The notes under the pieces are model-generated. The model made no database searches and had not been told where the DNA came from. It saw nothing but the letters and a program-made list of their open reading frames with translations. A stretch of 64,000 nt of DNA, taken from the NCBI GenBank assembly GCA_930367205.1, contig OV884013.1, positions 93,373,333 to 93,437,332 of the forward strand, written 5' to 3'. How positions within the stretch are numbered: position 1 is the stretch's first letter; every line of letters starts with the position of its first letter. The position numbers and the translations under genes are program-made. Below, piece by piece: positions 10,049 to 20,094 of this stretch. The stretch is from Acanthosoma haemorrhoidale. Its lineage: Eukaryota > Arthropoda > Insecta > Hemiptera > Acanthosomatidae.

Positions 10049-12348
10049 GACATGTCGTAACCCGGAAAGGGATACAACCAGACCCATCCAAAATTAAAGC
10101 CGTCAAGGAGTACCCGCGCCCGACGAATCGTAAAGAAGTAAGAGCCTTTCTCGGGTTGGCCGGGTATTACCGTCGGTTTGTGCCTTGCTTCGCCGAGAAA
10201 GCGAAACCGCTAACGGTGCTGACCTCGGAGACCACGAAATTTGACTGGGGCCCCGAGGCAGAAGGGGCTTTTGCGAAACTAAAAGGGGAACTGTGTTCTG
10301 AAAATATTCTCATCTACCCGGATTTCGCAGACCCGTTCCTGCTAGCAACGGACGCCTCCGGAACGTCGGTAGGGGCTGTCTTATCCCAACGTCGGAATGG
10401 AGGGGAACGACCAATCGCTTATGCAAGCAGACAGTTGTCCAAGGCCGAGAGGAACTATTCGGTCACGGAGAGAGAATTACTAGCGGTGGTCTGGGCAACT
10501 AAACAATTCCGTTGCTACTTACTAGGGAGACGGTTTGAACTTATTACTGATCATGCGGCTTTAAGGTGGATGCTCAGTCTCAGGGATCCTTCGTCAAGAT
10601 TGACGAGGTGGGCCCTAAGATTAGAGGAATTTGAGTATGAGGTGACACACAAGCCTGGCCACCGGCACACGAATGCCGACGCGCTAAGTAGAGCAGTGGC
10701 CTTGGTGAGGCTGGAGACCCCCCGGGACTTTCGAGCAAGAGTAATGAAGGAGCAGAGCAACGATAGCTGGTGTGAAAAAATTGCCAAAAAGGAAGGAGAA
10801 CGGGTTCGCAGAGATGAGGAAGGGGTGATGTACCTAGCTCCGGAGGGAGCATCACCAGAGGTATGGAGGTTGATGATTCCGACTTCAATGCGAGCGGAGA
10901 TCCTACAAAGCTGCCACGATGCCCCGTGGGCAGGGCACCCGGGAGCTGAAAGAATGGAAATGCTGGTACGAAAGAACTACCATTGGGAAACCCTAGCAAA
11001 GGACGTCAAAGAACATGTGCGGACTTGCCTATCGTGTGCCCGAAGAAAGACACCCGTTAGCTTGAAGGCCCCATTACAAAAACCATACTTCCCAACGGAA
11101 CCCTTTGAACAAATATCCTTGGACATCGTGGGACCATTCCCAAGGAGTGGACGTGGGAACAAGTATTTGCTGACCTTCATCGATCACCTTAGCCGTTATC
11201 CAGAGGCAGTAGCCATACGCGAAGAGACGGCTGAAGAAACCGCCAAGGCATATGTGGAGAGTATTGTTGCTCGACACGGAGTACCGGCACGGCTACTAAC
11301 AGACCAAGGTCGAAACTTTGTTTCAAAACTCATGAAGGAAGTATGTCGGATCCTGGGTAGCAAGAAGATACAAACCACTCCGTATCACCCAGAATGCAAC
11401 GGAATGCTCGAGAGATTCCATAGGACGTTGAGTGACTCAGTGGCGCACTTCGCTCGCAGGGATGGCAGAGACTGGGACCGCTGGATCCCATACGCTCTCA
11501 TGGCTTACAGAGCTATTCCCCACCCATCGACGGGATACTCCCCGAACTATTTGGTGTTTGGCCGTGAGTTGAACAACCCGGGGTGCTGGACGGCTCCGGT
11601 AATCGGCGATAGTTACGAAGAGACGTCGGAGATAGCCAGTGAGGTGGAGAACCGACTACGTGATGCTTACAAGGACGCTCGGGATCGAGCGGAGAAGGCA
11701 TGGAAAGCCCGTAGTAAATGGTGCAATCGAAAACGCAAGCTACGCACCCTGGCAGTGGGCGATGAAGTGTTATTACACGTGTCGGCGATAAAGCCTGGAA
11801 ACTTCAAGAAGTTTCACTGGCCCTGGACAGGACCACATAAGGTGCTGCAGAAGCTATCAGAGGTAAATTACCGGGTGCGATTATCTACGGGGCGCGAAGT
11901 GGTGGTGCATATAAATCGGTTAAAGCCGTCCCCGGTATTGACCACAGAGGCTAACAAGGAGGAACCGTCAAGCACAAGGGCGGACGAGGAAAGCGAGTAT
12001 GGCACGGATTCGGAGGACGAACTTTGCTTAATCCCCACCATGGAGGAAGACGGCGATGATTATGACGCTCAACCGCGGCCAACTGCCACCAGGACCCAGG
12101 AAAAAGAACGGGTCGTAGAAAACGAACAACTTGAGCCCTCACAGGCCCAGGATGCCTCGACGGAGAGGACGGAGGGTTCGCCACCTGTGCAAGGTATGGT
12201 CGACCACGTCACCCCTTGGTGGATGAGAGAGGAATCGGTGGAGCCTGAAGAAACCGAAGACCCTCGGGACCCCACGTGGACTCCCGATGAGGATCCTCCT
12301 ACCACCTGTCCACGTTCTCCTTATCCCTTACGATCAAGGAGAGACTAG
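10049..12348 (+). pseudogene. Pol of outer element, C-terminal part (RT thumb, RNase H, integrase)
   Basis: This is the continuation of the frame broken at 5680; no stop lies between 10049 and 12346. It begins in the RT thumb region. RNase H follows ([15 protein letters not shown], then [10 protein letters not shown] and ITDHAAL). The integrase has its zinc site in [10 protein letters not shown]...[10 protein letters not shown]35E residues in [17 protein letters not shown] and ECNGMLERF, and a GPHKV-type C-terminal chromodomain-like or SH3-like fold ([12 protein letters not shown]). The last 130 residues are acidic and Pro-rich. Alone, this half has no start and cannot be made as part of Gag-Pol while the insertion is present. 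An enclosed in-frame start could only give a partial protein. Confidence 0.93.
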
Positions 12349-12363
12349 GAGACTAATGAGAAA

Positions 12364-13161
12364 ATGGTGCACTTAACGGAGGAGCACCTCACCATCACGC
12401 GACGTTTGGGGCAGAGGACGGAAGAGAATGCGCGTACGCTGGTGCAGGTAGCGAGAACGCTAAAGAACGTGATAACGTCCACTCACAAGAGGTTGGGTAC
12501 ATTAGAAAACCGCCTTGACTACCTGTCCCTCTACACTAACCTTTCCCTGTCCCTTATGTCAAATTTGAGGAACATGGAGGTCACAGCCCTTAAAGCTGGT
12601 CTCGACTTGCGGGACTTGTACGCGGGGTTAGAACAGGTGTCCCTGGGTAAAGTAAGTCAGACTCTATTGTCCCCACAGTCATTAAGCGAGATACTCCAAA
12701 CGGTGGCAGGTGTGTTGCCTGCGGAATTGAATCTGTTCACAGGTACTAGATCTGAAGAGGCCCATCGGTATTACCAAGCGGCCGAGGTTCACGGAGTAGC
12801 GACGTAAACTAACACGAGAGAGCCGCTGCTAGGAGAGGACGTGCAAGAAGCCTGGACGGCCCTGGAGCGAGACGGTGACCTGGAAGCGGGACGATGGGCG
12901 GTAGACGAGGCCCGGCTCACAGCTTTATCAAGGGCAATCCAAGATGTGGACGAAGACCGAGAGAGCAAGAGGAAGTGGTTTTGGAATTCACTAGCGGGCA
13001 TGATGATAATACTCCTGGGCGCGCTAGGCGCCTGGGGATTGCGGTTGTGGCTAGTTAGAAGAGGGAACGCAAACGCCCAAGTTAAAGAAGGTGTCGATCT
13101 ACAGCAGGAGATGGACCAGGTGATCCACCAACCCAGGGAAATAGACCATGTGCAGTGCTAA
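12364..13161 (+). pseudogene. Reduced env-like ORF3 of outer element, broken by one TAA
   Basis: An ATG follows 16 bases after the pol stop and in the same frame. The first 147 codons are helical. Their second half has the spacing of insect retroviral or baculovirus-F-type envelope proteins: a leucine-rich helix, then a VSLGKVSQTLLSPQSL turn and a YYQAAEV stretch. A TAA at 12805-12807 stops the frame, and it then continues without another stop to 13161. This second part has a single hydrophobic membrane segment (LAGMMIILLGALGAWGL, followed by Arg-rich residues) and a polar tail. No signal peptide, furin site or cysteine-rich ectodomain is present, so most of a normal Env is missing. The relation to Env is inferred from pattern and position. 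An unrelated membrane accessory protein is the alternative. Confidence 0.55.
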
Positions 13162-13270
13162 TTGGGTGTGTTAGGTGTAGTTGTAAATCCTAGGCTAAGT
13201 TGTTAAAATAGGTTAAGTATATTGGATTAAGAATAGTTTGTAGTTAATTTGTAGAATACCTTGTGGTTAA

Positions 13271-13299
13271 AAAGAGTGGTCCTCTAGGATCCACTCTTT
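13271..13299 (+). other. Hairpin just upstream of the 3' LTR
   Basis: AAAGAGTGG pairs with CCACTCTTT, and inside it TCC pairs with GGA around a four-base loop, leaving one unpaired T. It lies in the 3' untranslated part, 18 bases before the polypurine region. Confidence 0.6.
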
Positions 13300-13304
13300 T
13301 GTTA

Positions 13305-13313
13305 GCGGGAGGG
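13305..13313 (+). other. Polypurine tract of outer element
   Basis: GCGGGAGGG, with TAA between it and the 3' LTR. It is the expected position for priming plus-strand DNA synthesis. Confidence 0.75.
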
Positions 13314-13316
13314 TAA

Positions 13317-14010
13317 TGTAAGGATCGGCGTCTGTTGGGACTGTTAGATTGTGAAAGGTGAATAACGAAACCAACAGACGACCGTTTGCCTTCAGGGCCT
13401 GGTGATGAAGCGGAATAGGAGACTGCACGTGCTAAGATGTTCTCGGAAGACAGCTGATAGTTAATAGCACTCTCCTATTTGTTCTACGAACTTAACCGTG
13501 GGAACATGGCCCGACCCTGAACAAACCTTGTTTATTGGCCCTTAGTCATCCCTACTTACGACGACCACGCCCTGGTCGCACGCGAGTAGGGTGATAGTAA
13601 TAAAAAAGCAGTCAGTCCGTGTTCCTGTGTGGTTGGAAGAGGTTACGGTAGTGATTGAGTGAGAGACAAACCATTCATATTGTAGGGGTAATGTGGATAC
13701 CGGACTTGATCAAAGGTATGTGGACTTTTCTTTTCCGTCTGTAACATAGTTGCCAGCTAAATGGAGCATGTGGCTGACTGTCAAATCCCGACTTTACTCT
13801 TTAAATTTTGTAATGGAAAATAGAATTGAATGACATTTTATTTTAATTAGTAGTGGCTAAATAGTAGCTTTCGTAGTTGTGTGAGAGCTGGTAATCTTAT
13901 ATTTTTTGTTCATTAAATCACCCTTTAATTTTAAACTTGTTATTCCTTTTAAATGGTTACCCTTCCTACTTTCTCCTAAGATTCCTGAGATCCTAGTCGG
14001 GGCGGCTACA
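13317..14010 (+). repeat. 3' LTR of outer element
   Basis: 694 bp, two mismatches with the 5' LTR. It is followed by TATG, which completes the target duplication. Confidence 0.95.
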
Positions 14011-14014
14011 TATG

Positions 14015-15249
14015 TCATGATGATGCTAAAAAAAATAGCTACGAAAAATAGTTAGTTTTGGTAATCAGTTAATACCTGCGTCATGAAAAAATTTTTTTAA
14101 AGAATATGTGTATTAAAATCTATGGTTTAATGGACTATAATTAAAACAAAACCCCTTTAATCAGATTAAAGATATGTTTTTTATGTAAAATAATTAATGG
14201 TCGTGTTAACAATTCCAATAAATGGTGTTAGAGTAATTGCTTTTGAAGCCAAAATCCTCTATTATCATGTCAGCCAAAAACATTAAACCATTTTAAAAAT
14301 TAAAATATGTATTTGATAAAAATGTCATAAAATGATTCAGTGAGTTAATGTGAGCCTGAGCAAGGGAGTTTCTTGTATTCCTTTACTATCAAATTTATTG
14401 TGAAAACATTTACTTAATATTTTAGAGCAGAGATGTTTTATTTTATTTGCTTTGACTATTTGGCTCAACTATCGCCACTCAAAACACTTTCTGTATACTT
14501 CCCGTTACTACGCATTAAACTAAATGTTTACAGCTTATTCTGATATACTTTCATCATCTCCATAACGTTTCAACCATTAGACAGTTTTTACGGAGTGAAT
14601 TTTACTGTAAATATTTCTTATAAACATTGAGCGTTGAAAAAAAATATATATCTGCGAGTGGCTTATACGATTTCACCCAGCGGAATATTTAGATTGATAA
14701 AATCGGCAATATATTCCCGGTCACGGCGTGCGAGAATGGATATTGGTTCGGTCAAGATAATCTTGATGTTGGATAGTAAATACATATATGTCCCTCGCTT
14801 CAATGACAGCCAATGTCAATTTCACGATATCGAGCTTTTTTGGTTTACATAATGAAATTTTTATGTAAATGATTGAAAAAGTTTAACTAAACTTAATCCT
14901 GCATGAAACTTTAGGTTAGGTTTTAATATGTGAGCTATGATTAAAGACATTCAGAGGACACCCGACAACAGACAATATTTCATAAAATTAATTTAGAATC
15001 GTCCAATGACAAATGAATGTTTTTATTTCAAAACTTACAATGATAATTATTTAGAGTTAACCATAGATGGCCCAGAAAACTATTTTGTGGTAAAAATCTG
15101 GTGTAAATTTTTAAAACCTAGTTCCATAGATGCTTCTTAACTTCTTCTCTTAAGAATCTTCTCATAAACATACACAGGTATTGAAATTTTAGCCAAGGTG
15201 CCTGAAGAAAGAGAACTGGAAAAGTTTGCATTTGCCTCTCTTAACAGAG
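14015..15249. other. AT-rich stretch, no gene recognised
   Basis: No coding pattern, long repeat or RNA gene was seen. A 72-codon frame at 14634-14852 has no recognisable motif. Confidence 0.5.
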
Positions 15250-15303
15250 GTTCCCATGGCGTGTGGCATCCCTGGAGTTGGGCATACCTCGCGCCATGGG
15301 AAC
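15250..15303. repeat. 12-bp perfect inverted repeat
   Basis: GTTCCCATGGCG (15250-15261) and CGCCATGGGAAC (15292-15303) can form a perfect 12-bp stem with a loop of 30 bases. It lies about 80 bp upstream of a TATA box. Confidence 0.7.
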
Positions 15304-15381
15304 TTAAAGAATTGTTATTGCTCAAGCTCATATGGGGGGGGGGCACGTCCTTTCCTGTGAAATGTCGGTAAATTCTTCGGA

Positions 15382-15389
15382 TATAAAAG
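15382..15389 (+). promoter_or_regulatory. Candidate core promoter TATA box
   Basis: TATAAAAG followed by GAGTGCGCATCC matches a strong animal TATA box with GC-rich flanks in AT-rich surroundings. About 65 bases downstream an ATG (15454) is directly followed by GTATGT, a splice donor-like sequence. That would fit a gene whose first exon carries only the start codon, but no downstream exon was identified, so this is a candidate only. Confidence 0.35.
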
Positions 15390-15456
15390 GAGTGCGCATC
15401 CGGTAGATATGTACGTTTAATGTTCGTGGAAACTTATCACAAATAATATTAATATG

Positions 15457-16489
15457 GTATGTTATTTGAAAGAGCTGAAAACGAACATAAAACATCTGAT
15501 GGTTACTTTCAGGAAGGTGGCGAACAAAGTGAAATAGAGTAAATAAGTAGAAGAGCTTGTGCTGGTCTGAATCTAATCAGTAAATATTCAAAATCAGTTG
15601 CTGACATTCAGCAGAACTTTTCCAATCTTACAGAGCATTGTTTTCTTAAGTCACTAAGCATGTCACTGCCATTTTATCTGCAAATAATCAAATGGGAATA
15701 AGGTTGCCAGCGGTTCCTTTAAGCGACCTAGTTTAAATTTTATATTTGTTTTATTAGTTTCGGTATTATATGTAGGTATATTATAATTACTTTCTCCTAC
15801 TCTTGTTCAATGACACTGTCTACTAACGAACATCTTTTACGTTTCACCGTTTTTTTTTTAAAAAACTCACCAATTAACAGTGCATAAGCCACTGCTGCAC
15901 ATGCTACTTCATCGTCACTGTCTGATTCATGAACTTAATTTATTCAGGACAACGATACAAAAGAAACTGAATGCGGAATGTCTGGTGGTCGCTTATTGAC
16001 TAAAAGGAGGCTATGGAACATATCGAAAATCACGCGGAATTCGACCGACCAGTTAAATAATCTTGTAGAGCAGAGTCTTTTAAAAAACTGTATTATGAAA
16101 AACAATCAAAACACGGGTATATATACAAATATTAATCAGTTACAGCATTAGAGCATACTTTAGTGAAGGCTAAGGCACAAGTGAGGGTTCTAAGCAGGTA
16201 GAAAAAAAGGGTATGATTTTAGGGAACAGGAAGGGGTTAAAAGACAAAACAAAAGGAACCATAAGTCTCAACTGAGGTACACGTTTCAACTAAAAATGTA
16301 AGATATAATGAGTATTATATAACTGGCCACAAGTCTGCAAGTATGAAATTCGAGCACCTGGCAGCTTTCTACGCTACACGCCATGAGAGCCACGTTTTAC
16401 GAACCAGCTTACCAGAATAGAGGGTTACGATGTCGTGGCAAAGTTCGGGGAGATTTTCAGTCACTATATTTTGGATTGAACTCACTTGT
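15457..16489. other. No gene recognised
   Basis: AT-rich. A segment at about 16090-16145 resembles 21435-21490 (both have a T-ATTATGAA core then CAAAACAC-GGTATAT), which marks a minor dispersed repeat. Confidence 0.45.
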
Positions 16490-16735
16490 ATAGTCTATGA
16501 TTTATAATGTGAGCCACATAACTTTTAAACATGTTTAGACAATGAATGTATTATGTACATTATGCTTTTGTAAAAATCACAAATCGCAATGTAAAATGAT
16601 TTAAAATTGTATCAAATGTAGCCAAGCAACAGGACATATAAGTATACTATATATCATGTAACATATAATCTATTATAATTAGATTCATTTATGTAGAATC
16701 TATACTGATTTCCATAATTTATAATATTGGTTGTG
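16490..16735 (+). repeat. Dispersed repeat copy A (LINE 3' untranslated type)
   Basis: Matches 38475-38710 in the same orientation. Blocks shared include TTGTAAAAATCACAAATCGC and the segment from TAGCCAAG through ACAGGACATATA to TTATGTAGAATCTATA. The other copy lies just after a LINE-like C-terminal reading frame, so this is probably a LINE tail. Confidence 0.75.
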
Positions 16736-17479
16736 TTGTGCCGGTGTTGTGTGTCTATATAATGAAATATATACATTCTCCACAGCTTTAATAATTTGTA
16801 ACCAAGTGTTTTAACGGACTAGGCAGTCAACCTCAAGGGTTCAATATGATGATAGCAATCCCCTGATCAAACGCCAGCCAAAACGCCACCTGGTAGCTGA
16901 CCCGTCGAAAACGCTTCGGTATAAATCAATAGAGCTTTGTTTTGATGAGAAAACATTTTATTTCATGGGAAAAAAATATTTTTTCTGTTATGTACAGTAC
17001 AAATAATTATAGGAACTCCATAAGATTGCAACCTAAAACTTCTCTTTTCTCATAGCTTTCTGTTGTACATAGATTTCATGTCTATAAGTGTTTATCTTGG
17101 CTCTCTTGAGAGTGTTTGCAGAACCAGGAATAAAGCAAACACTACAAATGAAATCACCTGTAAGCAAACATGATGAACTACGAGAGGGCTCTTGAAAGCC
17201 TAGAGATCAGATATAGCCCAGCCTGAACTTAGCAAACAGACTTATCGAGATCAACAAGGAAAACTATCATGCAAACTCGAGGGCAAACAGCTGTTTTCGA
17301 TGAAACATAAATCTGCTCTTATAATTGCCTGAAAATTAATTATGCTGCTTGACTCCCCCTTTGTTTGACTCTCGTAACTTTAATAATGAACACTCTTGAT
17401 GAAATTTAATAAATACTAATGAGCTTTCCTACAAAAATAATTTTAACCCTTAAATAACGATCACCCTAAATATTTTATA

Positions 17480-17517
17480 TTTATCCCTCATCCGAAAATT
17501 CTAACTGGAGAGCTTAG

Positions 17518-17551
<34 letters not shown>

Positions 17552-17727
17552 ATAATAATAATTTGTAAATAGATTCGCCTGAGGATCTATAATTATATAT
17601 AATTATGTGTACATTTAAAGGGGCTATGAAAGAAAAAAAAATTGGTTAAATACAAAAAAAATTGTAAATAGATTTGCCTGAGGATCTATAATTATCTGTA
17701 CATTTAAAGGGGCTATGAAATGAAAGA

Positions 17728-17757
<30 letters not shown>
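17480..17757. repeat. Poly-A tail and imperfect tandem duplication
   Basis: A run of about 30 A, then AAT repeats, is followed by two copies (about 17560-17632 and 17660-17720) of a unit containing CTGAGGATCTATAATTAT and CATTTAAAGGGGCTATGAAA. The second ends in another run of about 28 A. The first poly-A is preceded by a sequence resembling that before the A-run at 49333-49345. The picture is of retroposed, A-tailed sequence. Confidence 0.75.
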
Positions 17758-17760
<3 letters not shown>

Positions 17761-18734
17761 AGCTTTCCAACACGAGTTATTTATAAGTAATATAACATAT
17801 TGGCTAAATGGAAAATTTTTGGTCTATTTAAAGAAGCTTAAATAATACTACCTCCACAAGCAAATGTTTAATTGCTGATACAAAAAAAATTCATCTAGGG
17901 CCTTAAAAATAGAAACAAATTATACATTTAGTTACTTTTAAATGGGATAATATTCAAGAATTTGATTGGTAAAAACTTCTGGGACAATTAAACTTATGGT
18001 TTAAACGGAAAAAATTGATGCAATTAATTATTACTCCTTGGTCTCTCCACAATGTAGTTTATTAAATAATTGCATTTTAACAGCTTTAAGCTGTCATGCT
18101 CAGTCATCTAAGGAGAGCCCCAGAAATATTTATTCAAATATATCCATTTACAATTTAACCCAATTAATAAACAAGGTAACATGTTCTGTTGTGCATTATT
18201 TAGAATACGGACGTTCTACATATCGTGTGTCGTGTGGTCCTAATTTTATTTATGGAACTGAAAGTAAAATAGCATAAAAAAGACGCAATAAGTCCTGGGA
18301 TTTGGACCCAGAACCATGTTACAGTATTAATTTATAATTTGTATATTTATAACAAAATAACTATGCACATTTTGTATTTACAATGTATCATTATGCTGTT
18401 TAAATATCTTAGTGAGCGAGTCTAAACTTGTAAATTCTTGGTAATATTAAGATGCCATGATAAAGAATAGAATTTGTTTAGAAGTATATTAATACATTGT
18501 GATTATTTCGAAATCAAAATAGACAAATACTATCGTAACATATTAACTCTATACAGGATATAATTTAAGGTAATAATCTTACAACGACACAAACTCCAAA
18601 AATGATATTTATGCTACATATAAGATTCAGAATTGGTTATTGGGCATATTATTTCACACCGCTATCTCTTTTTGTGACTATTCTCCTCAAATTTCAGCTT
18701 TTCATTATTTAATCAGGAGTCCTAAGCGCCATAG
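17758..18734. other. No gene recognised
   Basis: AT-rich. Only a 79-codon frame without recognisable features (18038-18277) was noticed. Confidence 0.45.
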
Positions 18735-19288
18735 TGTCGGGTCGTCACGAAGAGGGCCTAGTTACCCTAGTGACGATGTGAGGGTTGAATAGGCAATGAC
18801 CTGGGTAATTGCTTCATGACGGGTCTTACTACTGGAACAATCTGACTCCATATCTGATAGGTATGCGCACCGACAGTGCACTATGTTCAGGAGAAGAGGA
18901 ATAGGGCAGGTATTATAGGTATTTATGTGTTCATGGACTGACCACGAATTCACACTCGGTAACTAAGGGTAGGCGATTCCAAAGGCGAGTGTGAACCGGA
19001 GAGAGGCAGACACAGTCACTGGGGGAGACGCTACTAGGTAAAGTTTGTAGAGCCACCGGAGACCGTCGTCCACAAAGAAAAAATTTGTTCCAAGGAGGTG
19101 CTAGTTTTAGCGAGACGATGGCAGAGAATCCCACTAAGAAGGGGTGGGATCTGACAACGCCGGACTAAAACATAGCGAGGTTAGGAAAGAGAGATGCAGA
19201 GGTTTTCATAAATGAGAAGGCCAAGTATTGAAACATAAGTGCGGCTGCAAGTACCAGTGAAAAAGTGAGCCGTAGTTTGAATGAATAA
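18735..19288 (-). repeat. LTR fragment, same family as the solo LTR at 49744-50620
   Basis: Reads as the reverse complement of about 50050-50620. It starts at the LTR end (TGTCGGGTCGTCACG on +) and keeps recognisable blocks such as CACTATGTTCAGGAGAAGAGG, GACCACGAATTCACACTCGG and CTAAAACATAGCGAGGTTAG. Similarity fades towards 19288, where a LINE fragment begins. It is a minus-oriented, truncated and diverged copy. Confidence 0.8.
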
Positions 19289-19309
19289 TGTTTTTTTTTT
19301 TTTCATCCA

Positions 19310-20090
19310 ACGGTACAAACGGTATTGCTGAAACAGCTGCCGAGAAAGATAACCCAAGTCGTTAACCTGTACAATTCATGTATCAGGTTGCGATACTTCC
19401 CGAAAGCGTGGCAACAAGCTATCTTGTTCCCGCTGCGGAAGCCCACAAAGAGAGGCGACCACCCAGCACACTATCTCCCGATCAGTCTCCTCCCTCAGAT
19501 GACAGATGAGGAAGATTATCGAAAATATAATACTGAACTACCTGAAGGAGTTCTGTTCGGAAAATTCTATCTATTCAGTACGAGCAGACAGGTTTTCAGG
19601 CTCATCTGAGTACAGAACATCCGCTTGTGAAGGTACAGACGGAAGCCACCCTCGGTATCAACAAGAACACAGCAACTGCTATGATATCGTTAGACTGCAC
19701 GCAGGCTTTCGACTCAGTGTCCCACGGCATGCGGTGCCGACAGCTTTGTGACTGGGAATGCCCAGAGCAGCTATTCACCATTTTGGTTTCTTTGTTGAAG
19801 AACAGATCGGTGAAGGTACGCGTGGGTGATCGCCTCTCTAACCCATTCTCTCGGACTTGTGGAGTTCCTCAAGGAGTGGTTTTGTCTCCGGTTTATTTCA
19901 TCATGGACAGAAATTATGGAACAAACTATAAGAAAGCTACGGTAATCGCTTTCGCCGACGACATTGCGATGTAAAGCAGCAGCATGAGTGCTCTTACGCA
20001 GGCCGAGTTAGTATGTAACGTAATCAGTGACAGACTGGGCATGTTCAACATCAGCGTAAACGCCGCATCTCAGGACGGCCCTCTACGGTT
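19310..20090 (+). pseudogene. Broken LINE (jockey-like) reverse transcriptase
   Basis: Successive reverse transcriptase blocks lie in three frames. Blocks in order are WQQAILFPLRKPTKRGDHPA then ISLLPQM (about 19410-19500), MRKIIENIILNYLKEF (from 19506), LDCTQAFDSV (about 19690), CGVPQGVVLSP (about 19855) and the catalytic FADDIAM (about 19955), followed directly by TAA at 19972-19974. At least two frameshifts and this stop make it non-functional. It resembles RT of jockey-type non-LTR elements and is a different family from the LINE at 41610. It has no endonuclease or 3' end here. Confidence 0.85.
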
Positions 20091-20094
20091 TTTT

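Larger units (their letters stand above)
1771..14010 (+). mobile_element. Outer Ty3/gypsy-like LTR retrotransposon with env-like ORF, split by a nested element
   Basis: Two direct repeats of 694 bp (1771-2464 and 13317-14010), beginning TGTAAGG and ending GGCTACA, bound the element. The 4-bp TATG is found immediately outside both ends (1767-1770 and 14011-14014). The internal order is primer site, gag, protease-RT-RNase H-integrase, env-like ORF, polypurine tract, which is the usual order of Ty3/gypsy elements (integrase after RNase H). Without the 4363-bp insert and its duplicated 5 bp, the element would be about 7.9 kb. The LTRs differ at only two positions seen by eye (2336/13882 and 2375/13921), so it is young. 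It is now interrupted in pol by the minus-strand element at 5681-10043. Codons are GC-rich compared with everything around it. Confidence 0.95.

Noticed and set aside
10551..12305. Antisense frames over RNase H and integrase
   Set aside because: Same reason: the sense frame has the DD35E and RNase H motifs.
1545..14030. Outer element inserted into the LINE fragment at 967-1560
   Set aside because: LINE similarity ends around 1560, about 200 bp before the element, and does not resume after 14014.
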